A DNA stretch of 64,000 nucleotides, from assembly GCF_011492965.1 (NCBI RefSeq), contig NZ_CP045121.1:2542001-2606000 (forward strand). The letters are read 5' to 3'. This document shows, piece by piece, positions 43,662-52,708 of the stretch. The position numbers were made by a program, and so were the translations under genes. Origin of the DNA: Rubrobacter marinus. GTDB taxonomy: Bacteria > Actinomycetota > Rubrobacteria > Rubrobacterales > Rubrobacteraceae. Numbering within the stretch: the first letter of the stretch is position 1; the number at the start of each line of letters is the position of its first letter. The notes below the pieces were generated by a model, which did no database searches, was not told the DNA's origin, and saw nothing but the letters and a program-made list of their open reading frames with translations.

Positions 43662-44227
43662 GGCCCGACGACGTCCTCGACTTCTGGTTCGGCAGGGAGG
43701 GAGAGGAGGGCTACGGCGGCTTCCGCGAGGAGTGGTTCCGCAAGGACGCCGCCTTCGACGAGGAGATAAGGGACCGTTTCCTGGGCCTCTACGAGGAGGC
43801 CGCGGCCGGCGAGCACGACGACCGGCGCGAGGACGCGCGGGGGGCCGTGGCGCTCGTGATCGTGCTGGACCAGTTCCCCCGCAACATGTTCCGCAACGAC
43901 CCGAGGACGTACGCGACGGACGGGAAGGCGCTCGAGGCCGCGAGGTACGCCGTGGAGAGGGCCCTCGACCGGGAGCTCCGGCCGCTGGAACGGTGGTTCC
44001 TGTACATGCCGTTCATGCACAGCGAGGAGATCGAGGACCAGCGCCTCGCCCTCGACCTCTTCCGCAACCTCGGCAAGGTCGGGGAGTCGGACCCGGTGCC
44101 CTACGCCGAGGGCCACAAGGAGATCGTCGAGAGGTTCGGGCGCTTCCCGCACCGCAACGCCATCTTAGGCCGGGAGACGACGGTCGAGGAGGCGGAGTTT
44201 TTGAGAGGCCCGGGCTCGTCGTTCTGA
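43658..44227 (+). CDS. DUF924 family protein
   Basis: The 189-residue helical protein is a clear DUF924 member: V-L-D-F-W-F-G, E-E-W-F-R-K-D-A-A-F-D, L-I/V-V-L-D-Q-F-P-R-N-M-F-R, R-W-F-L-Y-M-P-F-M-H-S-E and the terminal R-F-G-R-F-P-H-R-N-A-I-L-G-R. The fold is TPR-like and its biochemical role is unknown. Its ATG overlaps the DAC stop as ATGA, which places it last in the signalling operon. Confidence 0.9.
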   Translation: MRPDDVLDFWFGREGEEGYGGFREEWFRKDAAFDEEIRDRFLGLYEEAAAGEHDDRREDARGAVALVIVLDQFPRNMFRNDPRTYATDGKALEAARYAVERALDRELRPLERWFLYMPFMHSEEIEDQRLALDLFRNLGKVGESDPVPYAEGHKEIVERFGRFPHRNAILGRETTVEEAEFLRGPGSSF

Positions 44228-44251
44228 GGTTCGAGATAAGGGAGGAGAAGC

Positions 44252-45871
44252 GTGGCGAACATCGGCAACCCGCCCTGCGACGAAGGCGTCATCCTCTCGG
44301 GTAAGGGGGCGGCGCCGTGCGCGCCGAGCTCGGGACCCTGGATCCTCGCCGCCACGATCATAGGCTCGGCGATGGCGTTTATCGACAGCACCGTCGTCAA
44401 CGTGGCGCTGCCGCAGATCCAGACGCGCCTCGACGCGACCGCCGTCGACGCCCAGTGGATCGTCGAGGCCTACGCGCTCTTTCTCGCCGCCCTCATCCTC
44501 GTCGGCGGCTCGCTCGGCGACCATTACGGGCGGCGCAGGATCTACTCCCTGGGGATCGCCGTCTTCGCCGTAGCCTCCGTCGCGTGCGGCCTCGCCCAGG
44601 ACCCCACGCAGCTTATAATCGCCCGCGCCGCCCAGGGCATCGGCGGGGCGCTCCTCGTGCCGGGCTCCCTCGCGATCATCAGCGCCTCCTTCGAGGGCGA
44701 GGCGCGCGGCAAGGCGATCGGGACGTGGTCGGGCTTCTCCGGGATCACGGCGGCCATCGGCCCCGTCCTCGGCGGCTACCTCGTCGAAAACGTCTCCTGG
44801 CGGGCGGCCTTCCTCATCAACGTGCCGCTCGCGGCGCTCGTGCTCTACCTCGTCGCCCGCCACGTCCCGGAGAGCCGCGACCCGGACGCGCGCAAGCTCG
44901 ACGTACCCGGCGCGGTGCTCGCCACCGTCGGCCTCGGCGGGATCGTGTACGGCCTGATCGAATCGACGAGCCGCGGCTTCGGAGACGGGCTGGTCCTCGG
45001 CGCCCTCGCCCTCGGCGTCGCCTCCCTCGTCGCGTTCGTCTTCGTCGAGAGGCGCTCCCACGAGCCGATGATGCCCCTCTCCCTGTTCAAGAGCCGCAAC
45101 TTCTCGGGGGCGAACCTCCTGACGCTGCTCCTGTACGCCGGCCTCGGGGCTCGCTGTACTTTCTGCCGTTCAACCTCATCCAGGTACACGGTTACTCCGC
45201 GACCGCCGCGGGCGCGGCCTTTCTCCCGTTCATCGTCGTCACGTTCCTCCTCAGCCGTTGGGCCGGCGGGCTCGTGACGCGCTACGGGGCGAGGCTGCCC
45301 CTGATCGTAGGCCCCCTCGTCGCCGCCGTGGGCTTCGTCCTCTTCGCCCTCCCCGGCACCGGGGGCTCCTACTGGACCACCTTCTTCCCGGCCGTCCTGG
45401 TGCAGGGCCTCGGAATGTCGCTCGTCATAGCGCCCCTGACCACGACCGCCCTGAACTCCGTCGAGGGGCGCCACTCGGGGCTCGCCTCGGGGGTGAACAA
45501 CGCGGTCTCCAGGACGGCGGGGCTCCTCGCGATCCCGATCCTGGGCATCCTGGTCTTCGCCGCCTTCTCCAGCGGCCTCGACTCCCGCGTAGACGGGCTG
45601 GGCCTACCCACGGAAGCTCGCCAGCAGCTCGAAGAGCGCAAGGTCGACCTCGCGGGGCGGAGACGCCGGCGGGCCTCGGGCGGGGCAGGCGGCGGCCGTC
45701 GAAGAGGCCGTCGACGAGTCGTTCGTCGGGGCGTTCCGCCTGATCATGCTCGTCGCCGCCGGTCTCGCCGTCGCGAGCGCGGTCGCCGCCGCGGTGATGA
45801 TCGAGGGGAAGGGCCGCCCCGAAGGCGTCGGAGAGGCGAGCCCCACCGAGCCGGGGACCGCCCCGGCGTGA
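44252..45871 (+). CDS. MFS multidrug transporter, EmrB/QacA (DHA2) type (frameshifts near 45150 and 45655)
   Basis: This fourteen-helix-type transporter has A-F-I-D-S-T-V-V-N-V-A-L-P in helix 1, W-I-V-E-A-Y-A-L, G-G-S-L-G-D-H-Y-G-R-R-R (motif A) and G-P-V-L-G-G-Y-L (motif C). The frame changes at about 45150 in a G run, resuming as S-L-Y-F-L-P-F-N-L, and again near 45655 before the last helix, ending at 45869-45871. Probably exports drugs or hydrophobic toxins. Confidence 0.85.
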
Positions 45872-45909
45872 AGCAGAACGCTCGCGAGCAACCCCCGTCC
45901 GTCCGGCCG

Positions 45910-46506
45910 CTAGAGGCCCATCTGCCACGTCCTGATCGCCTCTACCGGGTAGATCAGCATCAGGACGTTGAGGAGCAGGCTGTCCCTGATCCAGGCGATC
46001 AGCACGACCTCCATGACGAGAAAGAGCGCGAGCGTCCGGCGGGCGCCGAGGTGGTAGGCGAGCACGAACCCGAGCGCGCACGCGGCCATGTCGCCGAGCG
46101 AGTTCACGATCGCGTCGCCCTCGTAGCCGAGCGCGGCCGTCCCCTCCCTATAGCGCCGGATCACGTACTCCGAGTTCTCGACGATCTCCCAGACGCCCTC
46201 GAGGGCCACCGCGAGCGAGAGACGCCAGGACAACGCGAGCGAGCCCGCCAGAGGGGCCAGCAGCCCGTAGAACACGAACCCGTGCAGCACGTGCGTGAGG
46301 CTGTACGGGTCGGAGAGGTGCTGCGAGGTGTCCGAGCTCGCGGGCTCCCCCGACCACGGAAGGAGGTAGCCGCAAGAACACCACCACAAACGCCCCTGGC
46401 TCTGCAGCCCGTACACGGTCCCGGCCACGGCGGCGGCCGCAACGAGCCACGGCAAAATTCTCCTCACCCCCGGCAGGATATGCGCTCGGCGTTTGCCCGT
46501 CCACAC
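45910..46506 (-). CDS. DUF2585 family membrane protein
   Basis: The 198-residue protein has about six helices and the family block W-W-C-S-C-G-Y, S-D-T-S-Q-H-L-S-D-P-Y-S-L-T-H-V-L-H-G and W-E-I-V-E-N-S. The conserved C, H, D and E residues suggest metal binding, but the function of DUF2585 is unknown. A GTG at 46506 gives the longest form; a GTG at 46467 (V-R-R-I-L-P-W-L) is also plausible. Confidence 0.8.
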   Translation of the reverse strand: MWTGKRRAHILPGVRRILPWLVAAAAVAGTVYGLQSQGRLWWCSCGYLLPWSGEPASSDTSQHLSDPYSLTHVLHGFVFYGLLAPLAGSLALSWRLSLAVALEGVWEIVENSEYVIRRYREGTAALGYEGDAIVNSLGDMAACALGFVLAYHLGARRTLALFLVMEVVLIAWIRDSLLLNVLMLIYPVEAIRTWQMGL

Positions 46507-46628
46507 GCAGCACGGGAGGGACGGCGAGCGCCCGCGCTGGCCCCGTCCGGCAGGAGCTCCTCTGCACGATCGCTCGTAGACCCGGCTCCGGCACGCAGCA
46601 CCCGTCGGGCGAAGCCGGGAGCCCGCCC

Positions 46629-47024
46629 GTGACCGCCCCGGAGGTCCGCGTCGTCCGCGATTGGCACGAGGCCCTGAACGCCGGGGACGCGGATCTTCTC
46701 GTGGCGCTCTCCCACCCGGACGTCGAGGTCGGCGGGCCGCGAGGGACCGGCCGGGGCGCGCAACTCCTGCGCGAATGGGTCGCTCGCTCGGGAGTACGCA
46801 TCGAGCCGAGGCGCATCTTCCACCGGGCGGGGACGGTGGTAGTCGAGGGCGACGCGAGCTGGCGCGACGCGGGTACCGGTCAGACGACCGGGGAACAGAC
46901 CGTAGGCTCCGTCTTCGCCTTCCGCGACGGCCGGGTCACGCGGGTGGTCCGTCACCCCGACCTCGCGAGCGCGCTCCTCGCGGCGGGCATGGACGAGTCG
47001 AACGAGGCGCGGCCGGACGGCTAG
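46629..47024 (+). CDS. SnoaL/NTF2-like protein
   Basis: The 131-residue protein has the cone-shaped alpha+beta barrel pattern V-R-D-W-H-E-A-L-N-A-G-D-A-D-L-L-V-A-L-S-H-P-D-V-E and V-F-A-F-R-D-G-R-V-T-R-V. Such proteins are small-molecule isomerases, cyclases or binding proteins; nothing points to a substrate. Starts with GTG, and its TAG lies inside a perfect 14-bp hairpin. Confidence 0.75.
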   Translation: MTAPEVRVVRDWHEALNAGDADLLVALSHPDVEVGGPRGTGRGAQLLREWVARSGVRIEPRRIFHRAGTVVVEGDASWRDAGTGQTTGEQTVGSVFAFRDGRVTRVVRHPDLASALLAAGMDESNEARPDG

Positions 47025-47044
47025 CAGCGGCTAGCCGTCCGGCC
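47011..47044 (+). terminator. perfect 14-bp hairpin at the SnoaL stop codon
   Basis: GGCCGGACGGCTAG and its complement surround a six-base loop (CAGCGG). The stop codon TAG is the end of the left arm. There is no T-run. It may be a transcript end or an RNA stabiliser. Confidence 0.5.
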
Positions 47045-47067
47045 CCCGACCACGGAAGGAGAGCAGC

Positions 47068-47334
47068 ATGCAAACGTGCACGCACCTGGACCAGATCAAC
47101 GAGGTCTCGCCCTCGGCGAACGGCTGCGAGGAGTGCCTGGCGACGGGCGACACCTGGGTCCACCTCCGGGAGTGCCTGATCTGCGGCCACGTAGGTTGCT
47201 GCGACTCGAGCAAGAACAAGCACGCGACGAAACACTTCCACGCCGAGGGACACCCGCTCGTCCGGAGCTTCGAGCCCGGCGAGGCCTGGATCTTCTGCTA
47301 CGTGGACAACGTCGTGATGGAGCCGAGAAGTTAG
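47068..47334 (+). CDS. UBP-type zinc finger protein
   Basis: The 88-residue protein consists of one Zn-finger of the ubiquitin-hydrolase (UBP) type: C-x-H near the start, G-C-E-E-C, C-L-I-C-G-H-V-G-C-C-D-S-S, K-H-A-T-K-H-F-H-A-E-G-H-P-L-V-R-S, W-x-x-C-Y-V-D. In bacteria such stand-alone proteins are common in actinobacteria. Their partner is unknown, as bacteria here have no ubiquitin. Confidence 0.9.
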   Translation: MQTCTHLDQINEVSPSANGCEECLATGDTWVHLRECLICGHVGCCDSSKNKHATKHFHAEGHPLVRSFEPGEAWIFCYVDNVVMEPRS

Positions 47335-47457
47335 AGGCGAGAAGGCGAACCTGCCCGAAAGATCCGGGGACGCGGAGACCACGCCTCCCCGTCGGACGAG
47401 CCGATCACCCCGCTCGTACCGGGACGCCCGCAGGCACGAGAGGAGGGAGCGGCACCC

Positions 47458-49170
47458 GTGACCTTGTTCGGGTCCATCCTCAGCCAGGTTTTGGAACGCG
47501 TTCTCGAGCTCCCGCCGGCGCGGACCCGCAAGATCGAGGTCACGCGAAACCTGCGCGTGCCGATGCGCGACGGGGTCGTGCTGTTGGCCGACCGCTATGC
47601 GCCCGAGGACGGCGGGGCGGGAGACGCAGCGGAGCTCCCCACGGTGCTCGTGCGCTCCCCCTACGGCAAGGGAGGCCTGCACTCGGTAATGTACGGACGG
47701 CCGTTCGCCGAGCGGGGCTACGAGGTCGTCATCCAGAGCTGCCGGGGGACGGAACACTCGGGAGGCATTCTCGACCCGTTCCGCCAGGAGGCGGCCGACG
47801 GCCTGGACACGCTCGTGTGGCTCGGGCGCCAGCCTTGGGCCGGGGACGTCGTGACCACCGGGCCGAGCTACCTGGGCTTCAGCCAGTGGGCGCTAGCCTC
47901 GGCGCTGGCCTCCGTGCCGGACGACGGCTCGTGGGAGGGCATCCCGCGGCCGAGGGCGATGGCGGTGCAGCTCGCCCCCTCCGACTTCCGTGAGCCGGTC
48001 TACGAGGGCGGCTCGTTCGCGCTCCACACGTTCCTGCGCTGGACGAGGCAGCGGTGGAACTTCGAGCGCGACGAGCCCCTACACCTCGTCCGGGCCTTCG
48101 GGCGGGTGCTCCTCGGGGTGGAGGGGCGCGCGGTCGGCCGCGCCGAAGCCCGCCTGCCGCTCGGCGACCTCGACCGATGGGCGACCGGCCGAAGGGTCGA
48201 CTACTGGCAGGGCTGGCTCGAGCACGACGCCCCGCACGATCCTTGGTGGGACTCGGCCCGCCACGGCGACGCCGTCGCCGGGATCACCGCCCCGGTGCAC
48301 CTCTTGGGCGGCAGGTACGACCTGTTCCTGCCGGGGCTGCTACGGGACTACGCGAGGTTGCGGGACGCCGGTAGGCAGCCCCGGCTAACGATCGGTCCCT
48401 GGGCGCACGAGGACCCGGCGTGGGTGCCCGTCGCCACCCGCGAGGCGCTCGCCTTCTTCGACACCCACGCGAAGGGCGAGCGCGGCAGGCTCCGGGATAC
48501 CCCGGTCCGAGTCCACGTGGGCGGGGCCGAGGAATGGCGAGACTACCCCGACTTCCCGCCCCCGGGCGTCCGAGCGGAACGCTGGCATCTGCACGGCGGA
48601 CACCTCCTGGCGCGCGAGGCACCGGGGGACTCGCCGCCCGAGGGCTACCGCTACGACCCGGCCGACCCGACGCCGTCCGTCGGCGGCCCGCTTTTTGGTC
48701 GCGGTGCCGGACCGCGGGACAACCGCGCCCTGGAGGCCCGGCCCGACGTGCTGACGTACACGAGCGAGCCGTTGGGTCGGAACCTGGAGGTAGTGGGGCC
48801 GGTGGAGGCCGAGCTGTGGGTGAGATCTAGCCTCGCGCACGCCGACTTCTTCGCCCGCCTCTGCGACGTCGAGCCGTCGGGCAGGTCCGTCAACGTCTCG
48901 GACGCGCTCCTGCGCGTCTCCCCCGGTCGCCCCGAGCCCGAAGAAGACGAGACGCTACAGCTGAGGATCGAGCTTTGGCCGACGGCGCACAGCTTCCGGC
49001 GAGGGCATCGCCTCAGGGTCCAGATCTCCAGCGGTGCCCACCCCCGCCTCGCGAGGAACACCGGCAGCGGCGAGCCACTGGCGGCGGCAACGAAGCTCGT
49101 GGCCGCCGCCCAACAGGTCTTCCACGATCCACTCCATCCCTCTGCGGTGGTCCTGAGCGTCCTCGCTTAG
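47458..49170 (+). CDS. CocE/NonD family hydrolase
   Basis: This 570-residue X-Pro dipeptidyl-peptidase-type hydrolase carries V-P-M-R-D-G-V-V-L-L-A-D-R-Y and R-S-P-Y-G-K-G, then the oxyanion region Q-S-C-R-G-T-E-H-S-G-G. The nucleophile elbow is G-P-S-Y-L-G (Ser), followed by G-R-Y-D (Asp) and G-P-W-A-H-E-D (His). The C-terminal jelly-roll has L-R-V-Q-I-S-S-G-A-H-P-R. Relatives cleave amides or esters such as cocaine or X-Pro peptides. Intact; no signal peptide. GTG start. Confidence 0.88.
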   Translation: MTLFGSILSQVLERVLELPPARTRKIEVTRNLRVPMRDGVVLLADRYAPEDGGAGDAAELPTVLVRSPYGKGGLHSVMYGRPFAERGYEVVIQSCRGTEHSGGILDPFRQEAADGLDTLVWLGRQPWAGDVVTTGPSYLGFSQWALASALASVPDDGSWEGIPRPRAMAVQLAPSDFREPVYEGGSFALHTFLRWTRQRWNFERDEPLHLVRAFGRVLLGVEGRAVGRAEARLPLGDLDRWATGRRVDYWQGWLEHDAPHDPWWDSARHGDAVAGITAPVHLLGGRYDLFLPGLLRDYARLRDAGRQPRLTIGPWAHEDPAWVPVATREALAFFDTHAKGERGRLRDTPVRVHVGGAEEWRDYPDFPPPGVRAERWHLHGGHLLAREAPGDSPPEGYRYDPADPTPSVGGPLFGRGAGPRDNRALEARPDVLTYTSEPLGRNLEVVGPVEAELWVRSSLAHADFFARLCDVEPSGRSVNVSDALLRVSPGRPEPEEDETLQLRIELWPTAHSFRRGHRLRVQISSGAHPRLARNTGSGEPLAAATKLVAAAQQVFHDPLHPSAVVLSVLA

Positions 49171-49277
49171 CCAAGCTCCTCTGCGCTCCCCATGAACACA
49201 CGGCGCTTGGCAGGCTTAAGTTTTCTCGTGCTCTATCCGATAACTGGTCGGTAAAGCATCGAAGGGAGGGACCCAAT

Positions 49278-49493
49278 ATGACGACATCCATTGCGGAGCG
49301 GACGGCGGGAGAGGTTACTGCGGAGAAGGGGGCGCAGCCCGGCGACGTCACCGGCCGCTCGGAGGACTTCGGGGGGCTCCTCCTCGACCTCTACGACGAG
49401 TTCGGGCGTGCCCTGGAGGCCGGCGAACTCGCATGGTGTGCCGTGCTCGACGGGCTCCTCATCCCGAGGGTGGAGGCGCAGATCCTCGCTTAG
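49278..49493 (+). CDS. small unknown protein
   Basis: A 71-residue ORF starts at ATG behind GAAGGGAGGG. It ends in an amphipathic helix-like stretch (F-G-G-L-L-L-D-L-Y-D-E-F-G-R-A-L-E-A-G-E-L-A-W-C). The ribosome site and codon use support it. No family recognised. Confidence 0.6.
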   Translation: MTTSIAERTAGEVTAEKGAQPGDVTGRSEDFGGLLLDLYDEFGRALEAGELAWCAVLDGLLIPRVEAQILA

Positions 49494-49549
49494 TTCGTGA
49501 ACTGAGGGCCAGGAGTTCTGCGGGGACGGTCGAAAGAGGAGGCTCCGTC

Positions 49550-49748
49550 GTGGGAGAAGGCAAGACTTACACTTTGAGGCGCGAGTGCGCCTGCGGGGAG
49601 CCCTACGAGGTCGCCTACCTCTATGCTCCGGTCCGCCCCCGCGCATCACCTACGCCTCCCGGAAGCAATGCCCTCCTGCGGCCGCTACAGGCTGGACCCC
49701 GCGCGAAGGAGGGGCGGGCGCTTCGACCCCCGCTACGAGCGGTCCTAG
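49550..49748 (+). CDS. small zinc-ribbon-like protein (frameshifted)
   Basis: GTG behind AGAGGAGG opens T-Y-T-L-R-R-E-C-A-C-G-E-P-Y-E-V-A-Y. After two small frame changes near 49632 and 49672 the protein continues R-I-T-Y-A-S-R-K-Q-C-P-S-C-G-R-Y and stops at 49746-49748. C-A-C and C-P-S-C give a four-cysteine zinc ribbon of about 65 residues. Function unknown. Confidence 0.55.
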
Positions 49749-49789
49749 AAAACGACTTCGGAGGACGACGCGAGACGCGGGCAGGACGG

Positions 49790-49917
49790 GGACAACGCCA
49801 AAGTGCTCATCCTGGATCCCGCCTCGCGTGAGGTCGGCTTCGGCATAATGATTGGGAGGTACGCCTCCGAATGCGGTACGACGACGTACGTCTCGGGCTC
49901 CAGCACCCTCCCGTAGC
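49790..49917 (+). pseudogene. fragment resembling the end of a CAP/SCP domain
   Basis: The frame reads V-L-I-L-D-P-A-S-R-E-V-G-F-G-I-M-I-G-R-Y then T-T-T-Y-V. N-I-L-D-P-x-F-R-E-V-G-x-G-I is the usual end of bacterial CAP (SCP/PR1) domains. No N-terminal part is present, so it is a relic at best. Confidence 0.3.
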
Positions 49918-50307
49918 GCGCTCGACGCGCCTCACGGCCGCCAGGCATGAGGTCGTTACCTTTTCGTTGCCGATGCGTTACCGCTCTGTTACCCCAACGG
50001 CGTACAACGATGACACGGACCCGGCGCCACCCCCTTCCTCTTTCCTTTCCCCGCTATTACCGGCGTCGGGTCCGTCCCATCACGACACCGACCGTCGCTC
50101 CGCCGATCTCAGACGCGCACGCGCCTGTTAGCACCAGCAGGGCAAGCCGGCACGCCAGACAGGCGCCGTCGAGCCGCCTCTGTCTACGCGTACGCGGCTG
50201 GGAAATATCGCTGGCTAGGGGTAAACAACACCGCGCTGGGGACCTTCGAGGGCGTCGAAGCCGGTACGTCCCGGCTCGCGCCGGGTGGCGCATTACTTAC
50301 GGTCCCC
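49918..50307. other. sparse region holding a periodic repeat
   Basis: No convincing gene. It contains four heptamers spaced 11 bp apart (49954-49993, listed separately). One minus-strand frame (50057-50170) encodes a hydrophobic stretch that could be a tiny membrane peptide, but it has no clear start. Confidence 0.4.
49954..49993 (+). repeat. four direct heptamers with 11-bp period
   Basis: CGTTACC, CGTTGCC, CGTTACC and TGTTACC start at 49954, 49965, 49976 and 49987, exactly 11 bases apart with unrelated 4-base gaps. One repeat per helical turn is the arrangement of OmpR/PhoB-family response-regulator sites. Confidence 0.6.
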
Positions 50308-50708
50308 TTACTCCCCCTGCACCCGGAAGCGCCAGCCACGCCACGCGGCCTCTGAGACCGGATCGAAGGGCACTCTTCGCCCGCGCCGGTCTCGGCCTCC
50401 AGTCGCAAACACCGGTACTCGCCGGGCGAGGCTTCGTCGGGGACGACGGCGGAGAGGGTAACCCTGCTGAATTCGTCGCCCGCTCTGCTCACGAAGGAGC
50501 GGCGCCGCCTCGGGACCTTCCGGAGGAGTCGTCCCGCAGCGTGATCTCGCGGCACGCGCGAGCCCCGTCCCCACCGCGTCGTCGGCCCGGAAGACCGCGA
50601 GCACCTCCTCCAGGTCCGCGTCGTGCCGCAAGGAACCCATCTCGATCCCCACGACGTCCCCGGCACGAAACCGGGCCCGACGGGCACCTCCCTCGTGCGC
50701 TCCTCCAT
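50308..50708 (-). pseudogene. unknown protein, frameshifted
   Basis: From an ATG behind AAGGAGGG the minus strand reads about 130 codons in three frames. They are A-R-F-R-A-G-D-V-V-G-I-E-M, D-A-D-L-E-E-V-L-A-V-F-R-A-D-D, then E-F-S-R-V-T-L-S-A-V-V-P-D-E-A-S-P-G-E-Y-R-C-L-R-L-E-A-E and a final W-R-G-W-R-F-R-V-Q-G-E. The beta-rich pattern looks like an immunoglobulin-like or extracellular sandwich domain, but I do not recognise the family. At least two frame repairs are needed. Confidence 0.45.
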
Positions 50709-51072
50709 CGACCGTCCCTCCTTCGCCTCGTCCCGCCAGAAACCCCCGTGCTCCGACCGCACGGCTACCCCCTTCGGGTCCTCGATCGCGACGAGGACCC
50801 CGCAAAGGCCGGGCCGGTGACCGACGGAGGGTGTGGGGCTGCCCACGGAGGGGGGCTGGGTAGGCGCCCGCGTGCGACCCGACCTTGCTTCTTTTGTATC
50901 ACTCACCATGGGCTCGCGCCCGCTTCTCGCGCCGCTTTGTCGCGGGAACACGAGCGGTGGTGGAGCGAGGAGGCGCGGAGCACAAGGCGTGGAGCGGGTC
51001 CCGACGCTCCCGGCACCCCTTCGAGCGGCTACGCCGGAGCGTAGCCCGAGGGAGACGCTACTGGTCGCAGGA
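50709..51072. other. stretch without a clear gene
   Basis: On the minus strand an extended -10 like TGATACAAA lies near 50890-50898, upstream of the unknown gene. A short frame reads V-L-V-A-I-E-D-P-K-G-V-A-V-R-S-E-H-G-G-F-W-R-D-E (about 50815-50735) and may be part of another broken small gene. Nothing else is supported. Confidence 0.3.
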
Positions 51073-51516
51073 TCATCGGGTCCCCGGCAGGCGCGCGACC
51101 CGCAAGGCGGCGCATACGAGGGCCGCGGCCATGATCGCGGCGCTCGCCACGCACCACTGGCAGACGGCCCCGATCACGAAGAGCTCCAGGTAGGTCAGGT
51201 ACGCGCTGAAGAGCGTCCCCACCAGGGTCAGGAGCAGACCGAGGTAGACGCCCACCTGCCCCCTCTGGGTCGCCGAGAGCAGGAGGCCGGCGTACGCGGC
51301 CAGACCGAGCACCGGCACCGGCGCGCCGAGGATCTCGGCGTAAGGGCTGGTCTGCACCGCGAGGCAGCCCGTGCTCCCGGCGGCGCAGACGGGCGCCGTC
51401 CCCACGAGGTGCACCCACGTGAGGTAGGCGCTGATCACGAATCCGGCGGCGGCCAGAGCGGCGAGCGCCGCGCGCAGGGGTCCGCCGTTCGTTCTGCTCC
51501 TTGCGTCGTCGGCCAT
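51073..51516 (-). CDS. vitamin K epoxide reductase (VKOR) family protein
   Basis: The 147-residue membrane protein has four helices. It carries the loop cysteines C-A-A-G-S-T-G-C (residues about 44-51) and the active C-Q-W-C before the last helix, plus S-A-Y-L-T-W in helix 1, all VKOR hallmarks. It reoxidises a periplasmic/extracellular thiol oxidase using quinone. Its ATG lies one base after the TAG of the DsbA-like gene, so the two form a disulfide-forming pair. Confidence 0.9.
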   Translation of the reverse strand: MADDARSRTNGGPLRAALAALAAAGFVISAYLTWVHLVGTAPVCAAGSTGCLAVQTSPYAEILGAPVPVLGLAAYAGLLLSATQRGQVGVYLGLLLTLVGTLFSAYLTYLELFVIGAVCQWCVASAAIMAAALVCAALRVARLPGTR

Positions 51517-51517
51517 G

Positions 51518-52198
51518 CTACCCGCGCGCCTCTTCGATGGCCTCCGCGACCTCCTCGAAGTCCCTCGCTCCCTCGAGCACCTCGTCGCCCCCGGGGCCGC
51601 TCACGATCAGGGTGGGCGTGGAGTCCACGCCGCGGGCCCCGGCCTCGGCCCGGACGTCCTCAAGCTCCGAGCCCGCCGAGCCGCTCGCGCGCAGATCGTT
51701 CCACGGACCCGGGTCGAGGCCCGGGGTCTGCCGGGCCAGCCGCTCGAGGAGCGCGTCGGTGACGTAGCCCGTGTTCTCCGCGCCCTGATTCTCGAAGAGC
51801 AGCGAGTGGTACTGCCAGTAGAGGTCCTGCTCGGCGGCGGCGAGCGCCGCCCTCGCGGCTTCGAGCGAGTCCTCGCCGAGAAAGGCCATCGGCCGGGACT
51901 CGACCCTGACCTCCCCGCTCCTGACGTACTCTCGCACCACGTCCGGGAGGACCTCACGGCCGAACCTGCCGCAGAATGGGCACTGGAAGTCCTCGTAGAC
52001 GGAGACGGTCACGGGCGCCTCCGCTTCGCCCAGCGTCGTTCCGTCCTGGGGTATCCCGGCGTAGAGCTCTTCGGGGCTGCCTGCGTGGCCTGCGCCCAAC
52101 TGGCTCAAAGCCACCAACAGGCCCGTCACGAGGACGGCCGTCCCCAGGGTAAGGGCGAGTAGTAACCGCCGGGAGCCCGGCGGAACGGTCCTGGTCAT
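51518..52198 (-). CDS. DsbA-like thioredoxin-fold disulfide oxidoreductase
   Basis: The 226-residue protein has one N-terminal membrane anchor (about residues 10-32). A DsbA-type thioredoxin domain follows with V-S-V-Y-E-D-F-Q-C-P-F-C-G-R-F (active C-P-F-C), a helical insertion, and the cis-Pro loop V-D-S-T-P-T-L-I-V. It introduces disulfides into exported proteins. The start ATG follows GAGGAGAG. The next gene, VKOR, is its likely electron acceptor. Confidence 0.9.
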   Translation of the reverse strand: MTRTVPPGSRRLLLALTLGTAVLVTGLLVALSQLGAGHAGSPEELYAGIPQDGTTLGEAEAPVTVSVYEDFQCPFCGRFGREVLPDVVREYVRSGEVRVESRPMAFLGEDSLEAARAALAAAEQDLYWQYHSLLFENQGAENTGYVTDALLERLARQTPGLDPGPWNDLRASGSAGSELEDVRAEAGARGVDSTPTLIVSGPGGDEVLEGARDFEEVAEAIEEARG

Positions 52199-52375
52199 GC
52201 ATCTCTCCTCTCGCGAGTACTCGAGTCGGGAGCGCAGCCGCGCGGGAATGCCCCGGGCGATTCGATCGCTCGAGAGATGCGGCGGCGGTTCCCTTATGGG
52301 ATGGACGGTGAGACCCGGCAAGGGCAGGTGATACGAGGCGTCCTCGACGCCAGGAGCGCCCTGCTCGGGCTTCGC

Positions 52376-52708
52376 CTAGCGCCGGGGCGGAGGGACTTCC
52401 GGAGGGAGATCTATGCCAAGAAGGACTTCGGTACTCCAGGGCGTAAGCGAGAATCGGGCTGCGTAGGGGTGGAGAACACCCGGAACCACGACGAGGGCGG
52501 CGACCACGAAAGAAACCCCGGAACCGGCGACGCCGCTGGCCCCCGGCCCGGCGCCGTGTGCCGGGTAAGAGACCTCGGGACATCCGCCGCCTTCGCAATA
52601 GCCGGCGGCATCCAACTGGGGGTACAAGGCGACGAAGGCCGCGACCAGAAGCGCGAACAGCAAGTACCGGATGGCGACCCTGAATCTCACAGCGCAGAGA
52701 TTGTACAT
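52376..52708 (-). CDS. small membrane protein, unknown
   Basis: This 110-residue protein has two hydrophobic segments (Y-L-L-F-A-L-L-V-A-A-F-V-A-L and V-S-F-V-V-A-A-L-V-V-V-P-G-V-L). An extracellular-type loop between them has two cysteines and a histidine (G-Y-C-E-G-G-G-C-P-E-V-S-Y-P-A-H-G). The loop could bind a metal. ATG 52706-52708 or the GTG six codons later are both possible. Its neighbours VKOR/DsbA and YcnI suggest an extracytoplasmic role (inference). Confidence 0.6.
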   Translation of the reverse strand: MYNLCAVRFRVAIRYLLFALLVAAFVALYPQLDAAGYCEGGGCPEVSYPAHGAGPGASGVAGSGVSFVVAALVVVPGVLHPYAARFSLTPWSTEVLLGIDLPPEVPPPRR

